Below, piece by piece: positions 8,856-17,553 of a DNA stretch of 64,000 bases (its first letter is position 1; every line of letters starts with the position of its first letter). Made by a program: the position numbers and the translations under genes. Below the pieces are notes generated by a model, which saw only the letters and a program-made list of their open reading frames with translations, ran no database searches and was not told the DNA's origin. Source of the stretch: CALOCY01 sp942491975 (GTDB taxonomy: Bacteria > Bacteroidota > Bacteroidia > Bacteroidales > Prolixibacteraceae); the NCBI GenBank assembly GCA_942491975.1, contig CALOCY010000004.1, forward strand, positions 1,116,001 to 1,180,000, written 5' to 3'.

Positions 8856-9269
8856 ATGGACAACAAAGATTTTCTCGGTACAGGATGGAGCTTTCCGCCC
8901 ACATTCGAAAGGGAAACAGGGCAGGTAGAAATGGTGTCGGCAGAGGAAGACATTCAGCAAAGTATGCAAATACTCTTTACCACAACTCTGGGTGAACGCC
9001 TGATGCTGTACGATTACGGCTGCGAACTGAGTCACTTTCTCTTTGAAGAAATAGACCACGGCCTGATCAACAACATCAAAAACACTGTTTCAAATGCCAT
9101 TATACAGCACGAACCCCGTGTTGACCCTGATGTGGTAGATGTAACCGAAAGCACTGAAACTCCGGGCCTGTTGCTTATCAGTGTACAATATACTGTACGA
9201 GCCACCAACACCCGGTATAATATGGTATACCCCTTCTACATCAACGAAGCATCACTACAGGCTGAATAA
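8856..9269 (+). CDS. gp25-like baseplate wedge protein (Afp9-like)
   Basis: This 137-aa protein has the gp25/lysozyme-like wedge signature: FLGTGWSFPPTFERETGQVEM at the N-terminus, EEDIQQSMQILFTTTLGERLM in the middle (residues about 29-50), and the YDYGCELSHFLFE segment after it. The gp25 family nucleates sheath assembly on the baseplate and is nearly universal in contractile injection systems. Family length is 120-150 aa. The baseplate J gene follows 86 bases downstream, the standard gp25-gpJ order. Confidence 0.95.
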   Translation: MDNKDFLGTGWSFPPTFERETGQVEMVSAEEDIQQSMQILFTTTLGERLMLYDYGCELSHFLFEEIDHGLINNIKNTVSNAIIQHEPRVDPDVVDVTESTETPGLLLISVQYTVRATNTRYNMVYPFYINEASLQAE

Positions 9270-9355
9270 AAATGGAAAAACAATATAAAATACACAACGA
9301 CAACCAATACCGAAGCCCTCGTGTTTCGCTACCATAACTGAAAAATAACAGTGAT

Positions 9356-12300
9356 ATGAATACTAACGATAGAGACCCCTTATTATACCGTGATGGCACT
9401 GCCCAAAGCCAGCGACAGCCCAAAGCCATGACACCGGATTACGTGGCTGTGGAAGAACGCACCATCACGGAAGTCTTTACCTTTATACAAAACTACGCCA
9501 AAGAATTATACTTTTACGACCTCACCGATACGCCTGTGGGCGACTGGTCTTCGTTTTTCAACCAGGATATTGACGACATTATAGCATTTGTGCAGGATCC
9601 TTCGGTTTTTGATGATGATAAGGAAAAAGAGATACAGCTCTCCCAACCCCACCTGGTATTGCTCCTTACTTTTTTACAACTTCTGGAATACCAAAAGGAG
9701 CAGGTAAACACCCTCACCAAAGCACATCTGGATTTTTACTACTCCGAGGCATTGCAAATGACCAAAAAAGCAGCTGTGCCTGACCAGGTAAATGTCACCA
9801 TACAACTTGACAGTCGCAATGGTACATATGAGCTCAAAGCAGGTACCCTCTTTTATGCCGGCCGCGACAGCAATGGCAACGACCTCCTGTATGAATCCGA
9901 TACAGATACACTGATCAATCACGCCGAAATCAGCCAGATAAAAACCCTGTACAACGACAAAGAAGTTATCACGTTGCGTGACCCCAAACTCAGGGAAGGG
10001 GACATTATGGAACTGATGGAACTCGCCGTGGGCGACCCCAATCCGGGCGACCCCCTGCCTCCCTATCCGCCGGGCATCAACAGCCTTCAGGATGTTGTAG
10101 ATCAATGGGAAAGTACTGATCAGGCAATCATAGATGATTCCATTGAAGAAGCAGTGGTCAACCTGATGAAAGAAAACATTTTTATTGCCCAGGAACGCCA
10201 GATCAACACCGCTTTTAAAGGGGTATTAAATACCACCATTACCGATAATTTGGTGGCTTCAGGAGAAACGTTAAACACTGATTGGGGAGGAATTATTGCC
10301 AATATCATAAACAATCCCGACAAACAAGCCTTTGGAGAGCTTATGATGGCTATTCTATATCCCGAAGATTCCACCTCCCCTGCAATGGAACCGGAAGCTT
10401 TGGGCAGGGATCTGCTGTTGATCATGGAAAAAAATCAGGATGTACTTTTTGACCTGCTGTCGGACACCTTGGAACAAATTCTTACTGCCGACCTGGATGA
10501 AACGACCAAGACAAGTTTAACGGATGCCATTGATCAGGTCACTACACCTGATGGATCTATATTGGAGAATGATATTTTAGCGGACACGGACAGGGAAATC
10601 CTCAACAGGGTACTCAACGAGGCCGTGGCAAAAGCCGATGCCCAAAGCAACGAAGCTCCCTTATACGAGACGGTGGCTGCAGCACTATATGCCAACAACA
10701 ATGCCGTAAGCCAGGACACTTATACACAAGCTGTGGTGAATGTATTGGGCGAAAGCACCAAGAAAAAACTCAATGCTGCCATACGTGCCGGCATAGACGA
10801 GCAAGCCGGAAAAACACAGGAAAAAATAGTCGACGATGGTATAGCAGAATACGAAACAGCTATAGAAGAAGCCATTACAAGTTCGTCTGAGAGAGACCCG
10901 CAGGGAATTGCCACGAATTTAGAAAGCGTTGTAACAGATGCCATAACGGATGCCACCACAGGATTACTGACCGGTGATACCAAAAACCTCATCTCCCTTT
11001 CTGTTCAGTTAAAAACAGAAAAAGACACGTTGAAAACCATTGGCAGGCAGGGCATAGCCGATGCCGCGGAAACGGCCCTGGCAAACATGTCACTCTCTCA
11101 GCAAACGATCTACAATGTCACCGAAGATATCCAACTGGGCATTGTGAATGAAGAAGTAACGGGCATGCCGGATACAGAAGGTGAAAGAGAACCGGTGGTA
11201 AAGGACATCATAGATCAGGCATTGGCAAAAGTTACCCAGCAAACACTGACCAATGAAGAGGAAGATACATTAATAGCGGCAATATTAGTAGCGGTTGATC
11301 AGGCCAAACTGGATGTAGAAGCAGCTATTGCTGCTGTTATCGATAATAGCAGCAATGTTGTAGATGTTACGGTTGCTACCGAAGCAGAAGAAAACACCGA
11401 CGAGGCATTGGTGGAAGTCATCACCATAGCCAAAGATACTTCTGAATCGGCAGCTGAAGATTACGGTCTCAACCAGCTTTTTATGGAAAAAGAAGAACTG
11501 GACTATGTGTTGCAGGACAGGACTTCCAGTGATAATGAGGCTTGGGAACAGTGCTATGTTATATTGGAAGATGCCCATTATGACAAAGTGGTGGCACAAG
11601 GCAAAGAAACACTTCAATACAAAAGGGAAGAAGGCGATAAAATTGCTGAGGGACGTGGTTTTCAGGACATCAGCGAATACTGCTGGGGGCAGCCCGGCGA
11701 AGAAGACCCGCTGCCACCCTATCCCGAAGGATCCGATAATCTGGACGATGTTTATGGGCAACTGCTGATCGGTACGGAAGAAGAACAACAAAATGCCAGC
11801 GACTATATCCGGGATAAACTCTACCTCACTGAAGATGACTTTTCCCAGGTCATGCAGGTCAAAAATGATCCCAGGGCCACTGAAGAAGAGTGGGACAATG
11901 TATACGGGCTGATGGAAGTGGCACGTATGCAAAACAGGGGAATAGTGGTGGAAGAACCGCAAAAAGAGGACTCTGGCAACCTGTATGCCACCCCCGATGC
12001 GCCCCAGACCGCCTTTAGGAAAGAATACGAAGATGAAACCACTGAACTGCGTTGGAAAACCTTTGGCAGCAATCAACTCGATGAAAAAAACGACACTGTT
12101 ACGTTTGCCGACATCGGTTTTGCCATCAGCTCTTCGGTATTGGCCATGGAAAAGGGAAAGCGTAAAATGACATGGACAATGGCGTTTGAAGAGCAGAGTT
12201 TCAAACAAGAGGACATGGAAGATATGTTTGCCAAAGGCACCACCTCCGAGTCCGAAGAATTTCCTTTTGCCTTTGCCGTGACCACCCCAAAACAATGGGT

Positions 12301-15300
12301 AGAAGTACAGGTAAAAAATACCTGTTACGGGACTTGCCTCACCCGCGACCCGGAAAAAGTCTATGATGCAGCCAGCTCAGGCCTCTCTTCCAGCAATGTT
12401 GTAACAAAATTGGGAGGAGACGCTTTTGTATCTGCCGATGTGGGGGGCTTTTTGGTATGGGGGGCTGACAAAGCAACAGATGGGACTAATGAGGTCTATA
12501 TTACATCCGGCACCATTTACCGTATAGACACTGTTATAAGTGGTGATGAGGTAAAAGTAACCCCCCTGACAGATCATTTGCCTGAAGATCAACGCCCGGC
12601 AACACACCTGTTAAAAAAATACGGATCCGAAGACATCTACTTCCAAGCCCTGCAATTCGAACTCAGTGTGGATGAAAAGGAAGACCCCATAGCTGTACTG
12701 GAAGAAGCCACCGGCACATTCCAATGGCCGGCACTCAAAATGCTCTTGCGCAACATCCGCCACACAGCAAGTATTGAGGGGGAACCCGATTACTATACCA
12801 ATTATTACAACCTGGTGGAAGACCTGAAACTGGAAAAAGCCTGTGTAAAGGTAAGCGTGGAAGAACTCAGCGATTTTTCCGTGAGCAATGACAGCTCCAT
12901 CCTCAAATCCTCCGGGCCTTTTGAACCCTTTGGAAGCAATCCTGAAGCCGGCTCGGCATGTTACTTTGCACACACCGAAACAGCCTACAAAAAACTGGAT
13001 ACCCTGCATATCGACATTGAATGGATGGGGGCGCCCGATGACTTTAAAACACATTACGAAAATTACTGGAGGGTCGGTGGTATTGTAGACTACCCCTATA
13101 TGGACAATGCCGGTTACACCGCCCAACTCAGGCTAAACGACCGAAGCTTGGGCATCGCCCTGGAAAGTTCTGACTATACCGAAACTTTTGTGGTCAGGGA
13201 AGGTGGCCTTGGAGAACTTTTTCTTTTAAGTGGAAAACCTGCCACAACAGCAACAAAAGCCCATTTCACAGTCAAAGCAGAAGACGGCACCCTTTTGCCT
13301 GTAAATACATACGAACCCGACCAAAAATCCAAGTACCTTGTCATCAACACCGAGGGCAGGCCTATAGGGGATTCTTTTACCGTAACGTATGGAAATACTG
13401 AATCTGAACCTGAACCTGAACCTGAACCTGATTCCTCAGAAACAGCTGAAGCTAACCCACCTACAGAAACCCTAGAGGTTCATAAAATAGGCGACAGGGT
13501 CACGTTTTACCTAAAATACGGAATGGATGGCAATAAGGAAAGGGAAATATCTGAAATTAAATGGGATACCGGACAAGAAGAAGATATTACCCCGGAAGAT
13601 TCCGGGGTATACTCATCTGCCAAAATTACCATTGATACAAATTCGCAGGCAATTGGCAGCAAGATCAAAGTAACCTATCCGGCCTCGGGAAACCCTTACC
13701 TGTTCTCTTCACCCGATGCCACCAACAAACACCAATTGTGCATTCGCAATGTAAGCGAGGTATTGGCTCAAAGCAATGCCGGGTATACATACGCCAGAGA
13801 CAATAGCCTCTATACCAATGACGATGTTCGCGAATGGGCCCGTTTTTGGGAGTTCAACCTTAACCCGCCCGACTTTTACACGAAAGATTACAGTCGCCTC
13901 TTGTCCAAACAGCAACTGGCAGGGTATGAAGAGGTTAAAGAGCTGCTGCTCAATGCACCTTATACACCCGAAATCAAAAAAATGACCTTTGCCTACACGG
14001 CGTTAGCTGCTGTAGAGGTAAAAACATACGCATCCGGGGGGGATGATGACCTGTTGCTCTATGTCCATCCTTTCGGGTACAGCGAAATCTACCCCTCCGA
14101 AGAAACCGGCGACAACGAAGAGGAAATTTATTACTTCTTCCCCGACTACAAAGATGAAGGGCATTTGTACATAGGCTTTGACAAACTGGAAACCCCCAAC
14201 AACCTTTCCGTACTGTTTCAAATGGCAGAAGGCAGTGCTGATCCTGATCTGCCCAAAGCCCAAGTGCAATGGAGCTACCTGAGCAACAACCTGTGGGTAA
14301 CACTGGGCGAAGAGAGCATTCCCTACGACCAGACCAACGGGTTGGTCAATACCGGGATCATCTATTTTGTGTTGCCTGAAGAAGCCACCAACAACAATAC
14401 CCTTTTGCCGCAGGGTCTCCACTGGCTTAGGGCAACGGTAGACCTGAATGCCGCTGCTGTATGCGATACCATCGACATACAGGCACAGGCTATAAAGGCG
14501 GTGTTGGCCAATCCTGACGAAGTACCGCCCGATCACCTGACCCAATTATTGCCGGCAGGAAGTATTACCAAAACAGCCGGGAAAATAGAAGAGGTAGAAA
14601 AGGTAAACCAGCCGTATACCTCCGACAAGGGAAAACCCAAAGAGCAGGATAATGACTATTACCTGCGTGTGGGCGAACGTATACGGCACAAAAACAGGTT
14701 GCTTACCCTGTGGGATTACGAGCGTATGGTGCTCGAAAAATTCCCCGATGTATACAAGGCCAAATGCCTGTTTACCAACGATAAAACCAACACCGAAGGC
14801 GAATTGGGACAGGTCACTGTTTTGGTGATACCCGATATCAAAGGCAAACTGCCCTTTGACCCGTTTGAACCCAAAGTACCCACAGCCCAATTGCTGCAAA
14901 TACATGAATACCTGACAGGTTACATGCCCCAGGCTGTATCCCTGGTTGTCCGGAATGCCAACTTTACCCCCATCAAGGTACGTTTTGCCGTACGGTTCCT
15001 CAAGGGGTACAATGAAGGGATTTACAAAGAACAGATCAGCGAAGACCTCAAACAGTACCTCTCGCCCTGGGCTTATGACGAGGGGGCAGAAATAGCCTTT
15101 GGCAGCAAAATATACCCCAACTCCATCATCGACTTTTTGGAAGGAAGGTATTACGTGGATTACATCACCCGTATAAAAATATTCCAGGAAACAACCGACG
15201 AAAACGGCGATGCCCAATGGACTGATGTACGCCTGTTGCAGGATGGTGACAGTGTGGCTGTTGCCACAATGCCCGATGAAATACTCATGTCGGCAACTGA

Positions 15301-15406
15301 ACACGAAGTGGATGTAATTACCACCAGCCAATACGACGACACCATCTACCGGGGTATCAACTATATGAAAATAGAACTCGACTTTATTGTGGAAACCAGA
15401 ACTTAA
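9356..15406 (+). CDS. Giant baseplate J-like protein (Afp11-like) with a large internal insertion
   Basis: This 2016-aa protein is much longer than usual Afp11/gpJ proteins (about 900-1300 aa by my recollection). The N-terminus (residues about 30-200) and the C-terminus (residues about 1755-1990, with YYLRVGERIRHKNRLLTLWDYERMVLEKFPDVYKAKC and GQVTVLVIPDIKGK) match the eCIS baseplate J pattern. Residues about 240-705 are an Ala/Thr/Glu/Asp-rich, apparently helical insertion. On either side lie two related motifs, GDPLPPYPPGINSLQDV (near 230) and EDPLPPYPEGSDNLDDV (near 785). A short EPEPEPEP linker lies near residue 1350. The protein builds the wedge ring and the periphery to which fibres attach. 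The insertion has no function I recognise. Confidence 0.9.
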   Translation: MNTNDRDPLLYRDGTAQSQRQPKAMTPDYVAVEERTITEVFTFIQNYAKELYFYDLTDTPVGDWSSFFNQDIDDIIAFVQDPSVFDDDKEKEIQLSQPHLVLLLTFLQLLEYQKEQVNTLTKAHLDFYYSEALQMTKKAAVPDQVNVTIQLDSRNGTYELKAGTLFYAGRDSNGNDLLYESDTDTLINHAEISQIKTLYNDKEVITLRDPKLREGDIMELMELAVGDPNPGDPLPPYPPGINSLQDVVDQWESTDQAIIDDSIEEAVVNLMKENIFIAQERQINTAFKGVLNTTITDNLVASGETLNTDWGGIIANIINNPDKQAFGELMMAILYPEDSTSPAMEPEALGRDLLLIMEKNQDVLFDLLSDTLEQILTADLDETTKTSLTDAIDQVTTPDGSILENDILADTDREILNRVLNEAVAKADAQSNEAPLYETVAAALYANNNAVSQDTYTQAVVNVLGESTKKKLNAAIRAGIDEQAGKTQEKIVDDGIAEYETAIEEAITSSSERDPQGIATNLESVVTDAITDATTGLLTGDTKNLISLSVQLKTEKDTLKTIGRQGIADAAETALANMSLSQQTIYNVTEDIQLGIVNEEVTGMPDTEGEREPVVKDIIDQALAKVTQQTLTNEEEDTLIAAILVAVDQAKLDVEAAIAAVIDNSSNVVDVTVATEAEENTDEALVEVITIAKDTSESAAEDYGLNQLFMEKEELDYVLQDRTSSDNEAWEQCYVILEDAHYDKVVAQGKETLQYKREEGDKIAEGRGFQDISEYCWGQPGEEDPLPPYPEGSDNLDDVYGQLLIGTEEEQQNASDYIRDKLYLTEDDFSQVMQVKNDPRATEEEWDNVYGLMEVARMQNRGIVVEEPQKEDSGNLYATPDAPQTAFRKEYEDETTELRWKTFGSNQLDEKNDTVTFADIGFAISSSVLAMEKGKRKMTWTMAFEEQSFKQEDMEDMFAKGTTSESEEFPFAFAVTTPKQWVEVQVKNTCYGTCLTRDPEKVYDAASSGLSSSNVVTKLGGDAFVSADVGGFLVWGADKATDGTNEVYITSGTIYRIDTVISGDEVKVTPLTDHLPEDQRPATHLLKKYGSEDIYFQALQFELSVDEKEDPIAVLEEATGTFQWPALKMLLRNIRHTASIEGEPDYYTNYYNLVEDLKLEKACVKVSVEELSDFSVSNDSSILKSSGPFEPFGSNPEAGSACYFAHTETAYKKLDTLHIDIEWMGAPDDFKTHYENYWRVGGIVDYPYMDNAGYTAQLRLNDRSLGIALESSDYTETFVVREGGLGELFLLSGKPATTATKAHFTVKAEDGTLLPVNTYEPDQKSKYLVINTEGRPIGDSFTVTYGNTESEPEPEPEPDSSETAEANPPTETLEVHKIGDRVTFYLKYGMDGNKEREISEIKWDTGQEEDITPEDSGVYSSAKITIDTNSQAIGSKIKVTYPASGNPYLFSSPDATNKHQLCIRNVSEVLAQSNAGYTYARDNSLYTNDDVREWARFWEFNLNPPDFYTKDYSRLLSKQQLAGYEEVKELLLNAPYTPEIKKMTFAYTALAAVEVKTYASGGDDDLLLYVHPFGYSEIYPSEETGDNEEEIYYFFPDYKDEGHLYIGFDKLETPNNLSVLFQMAEGSADPDLPKAQVQWSYLSNNLWVTLGEESIPYDQTNGLVNTGIIYFVLPEEATNNNTLLPQGLHWLRATVDLNAAAVCDTIDIQAQAIKAVLANPDEVPPDHLTQLLPAGSITKTAGKIEEVEKVNQPYTSDKGKPKEQDNDYYLRVGERIRHKNRLLTLWDYERMVLEKFPDVYKAKCLFTNDKTNTEGELGQVTVLVIPDIKGKLPFDPFEPKVPTAQLLQIHEYLTGYMPQAVSLVVRNANFTPIKVRFAVRFLKGYNEGIYKEQISEDLKQYLSPWAYDEGAEIAFGSKIYPNSIIDFLEGRYYVDYITRIKIFQETTDENGDAQWTDVRLLQDGDSVAVATMPDEILMSATEHEVDVITTSQYDDTIYRGINYMKIELDFIVETRT

Positions 15407-15411
15407 TAATA

Positions 15412-15445
15412 AACTTTTCCAAAGTTTCTCAACTTTGGAAAAGTT
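15412..15445. repeat. Perfect 13-bp inverted repeat after the baseplate J gene
   Basis: AACTTTTCCAAAG and CTTTGGAAAAGTT form a perfect 13-bp stem round an 8-base loop, six bases after the stop at 15406. There is no T-run immediately after it, so it is a weak terminator at best. It may reduce read-through or protect the mRNA 3' end. A degraded relative begins near 4550, so it may be a dispersed REP-like unit. Confidence 0.6.
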
Positions 15446-15491
15446 CTAAGGCAACGAACGATTAAAATATTAACTTATAAAACATAAACCA

Positions 15492-17075
15492 ATGAGTGAC
15501 ATCAACGACAAATACAGGCCGGAACTGAAATCCTACTTCTTGGCGTATTCCATCCCCACGCAGCAAAATTTTGAAGACCTGATCGACGCCATGATCATAC
15601 AGGGTGAAGACCCTATTGCCATTAACTCCGAATCCCCCCTGATGATACGGACTTCGGGAGACGATCAAAACAGGGAGGAATTTATCCGCTTTTCCACAGA
15701 ATTCGGCGATGAAAACCCCTGGGTACTGGCGCAAAATCCCTATGGTACTACTGGGTTTGAAATAGCTGCCGGAGGGGAGACACGCTTATTTATAAATAAA
15801 AGCAATGGCAGCCTGGGTGTGAATACACGTGACCCCAGGGGACAACTGGATGTGGAAACAAGTGACAATGATATAGCTCCCCTGGTTATTGCAAGAGGAG
15901 CAACCAATTGCCTCTCGGTATCCAGCCTGAACGACAATGCCAAAATGGTTATTGGGGGACAGCTTTCAGATTTTACAGATGATATTACGAATAAAGCCAA
16001 ACTACATGTTACCCTGGGGGCTGATGATATCAGTAGAGATGTCAAACCTTTGGTGATTGATGGAACGGGGGCTAACGATTACCTCTCCATTTCCAGTGAC
16101 GGCGAGGTGGGGATTAATACGGCAGCTGATTATCCATTAGACGAGCAATTAAACGTACGCGGCAATATAAAAGCAGGCAAAATTGATCAACTCTTTTTCT
16201 TAAAAAACAATAATAGCGATGGAGACCCCACTTTTATTTCAACCGGTGAGGGTAAATGGTTGCAACTCGTTTCCCAAAATGCCCTGGCCTTTTGGGCCAA
16301 TAGTGCTGAACCTACCGATCGGAGTAACCCCAATTTGCTTATAAGTTCTGAAGACGGCTATGAGGGCAATGTGGGTATTGGCTTTGCCCTCCCAAAGGCC
16401 AAACTATCGGTGAACGGTAGCCTTTATATAGGTGCTGATGATGCAAGCCATAATCCAGGTTCCCACAGGCTGGAAGTGGGGGGCAATACCAAAATTGACG
16501 GCAATATGGAAGTAACAGGAACAGGCTCTATTGGTGATATAACAATTAGCGGATCGAGTGTTGCCACTTCCGGAACCCTTTTGCTTTCAGGCAGTAGTGC
16601 CGTTCATATATATAACTCAACCACGATGGAGGTTAATAATAATGAAGTCCGTATAGGAAATAATGGGGGGGACAACAGTCGGGATCTTTACCTTAACGGG
16701 GACATGTATGTTAATAGTACTACTACCCCTATTGATTTTAATAAAATAACTACTATTGAATACGTTGATTTTAAGGAGCTTACAATACCTGCTTTTCGGG
16801 GTAAAAGTGGTGGTTCAACGGCTACAAATAATGCAGTAATTGATTTTAAAGCACCGATTCTCGGCACTCCTCAGGCTATGCTCAAAAGCTGGCATGTCTT
16901 TTACGATAAAGGAGGGGATCATCACTACAAACGATCTCAGGTAGAGATAACCGGTGTAAATATAGAAGGTACTAAAGTAAGGGTATATGTAAGATGTCGA
17001 TTGACAGATGGAGGCAACCGTGGCCCCTGGGGGGCAGATGTAAAAGTGGTGGTGATTGCAAAGGTTCAAAAATAG
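15492..17075 (+). CDS. Fibre-like eCIS protein with trimeric-fibre repeats
   Basis: This 527-aa protein starts MSDINDKYRPELKSYFLAYSIPTQQNFEDLIDAMI, a helical N-terminus suited to anchoring on the baseplate. The body has tail-fibre type repeats of the form GVNTRDPRGQLDV, VGINTAADYPLDEQLNV, VGIGFALPKAKLSV and GSHRLEVGGNTKIDGNMEV, as in phage fibres and Bacteroidota surface proteins. Its C-terminal 110 residues (from about YVDFKELTIPAFRG) form a separate, probably globular beta domain that could bind a receptor. No chaperone or intramolecular protease motif was seen. It sits between two baseplate genes. Role inferred: target recognition. Confidence 0.72.
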   Translation: MSDINDKYRPELKSYFLAYSIPTQQNFEDLIDAMIIQGEDPIAINSESPLMIRTSGDDQNREEFIRFSTEFGDENPWVLAQNPYGTTGFEIAAGGETRLFINKSNGSLGVNTRDPRGQLDVETSDNDIAPLVIARGATNCLSVSSLNDNAKMVIGGQLSDFTDDITNKAKLHVTLGADDISRDVKPLVIDGTGANDYLSISSDGEVGINTAADYPLDEQLNVRGNIKAGKIDQLFFLKNNNSDGDPTFISTGEGKWLQLVSQNALAFWANSAEPTDRSNPNLLISSEDGYEGNVGIGFALPKAKLSVNGSLYIGADDASHNPGSHRLEVGGNTKIDGNMEVTGTGSIGDITISGSSVATSGTLLLSGSSAVHIYNSTTMEVNNNEVRIGNNGGDNSRDLYLNGDMYVNSTTTPIDFNKITTIEYVDFKELTIPAFRGKSGGSTATNNAVIDFKAPILGTPQAMLKSWHVFYDKGGDHHYKRSQVEITGVNIEGTKVRVYVRCRLTDGGNRGPWGADVKVVVIAKVQK

Positions 17076-17553
17076 CCTTAAGTGTATACGGGAAAATTGT
17101 AAATAAAACCTGTTTGAAAAGCTAAAATAGTAAGTGCTATAATAATACGTTGGTAAACGTTTCGATACATAAGGGATTGTATCAAAAAGAGAGGGGCATG
17201 AAAGAAACTTACGCATTGAAAGGCCGGTTTTCCTTTTTTGCCCCCAATCCCGCAAAACGGGACTGAAAAGTCTCCGTGTTCTTTGTGTAAACCTTTGTGT
17301 CCTCTGTGGTTAAAATTAAAAAGAGAAACCACAAAGATCACAGAGAAAGAAGCCACAAAGTACACAAAGAAAAAAACAAACCTGTCTGCCAACAGGCAGA
17401 GAGAAATAAAAAAAAGTCTCCGTGTTCTTCGTGGTTATCTTTTTTTATTATTGAACCACAAGGGCTATCAATAAATTTAACCGGCAAACAATGCCCGGCT
17501 TTATACCGGGCAACCGTTGAAAAAGTAACGAACTGAATATAAGCAACAACATT
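17076..17553. repeat. Intergenic spacer with dispersed repeat family 2, copy 2
   Basis: This 478-base gap has no credible gene. From about 17268 to 17462 it carries two head-to-head runs of the CTTTGTG/CACAAAG repeat: TCTCCGTGTTCTTTGTG and CTCTGTGGTTAAAATT, then AAACCACAAAGATCACAGAG, GCCACAAAGTACACAAAG and a second TCTCCGTGTTCTTCGTGGTTATC. The arms can pair into a long imperfect hairpin. The ORFs readable through it on both strands are by-products of the repeat. Only spacer sequence was seen between 17076 and 17267. Confidence 0.65.

Noticed and set aside
11285..12295. Minus-strand ORF (336 codons) opposite baseplate J
   Set aside because: It is an antisense shadow; the + strand frame has the clear eCIS baseplate pattern.
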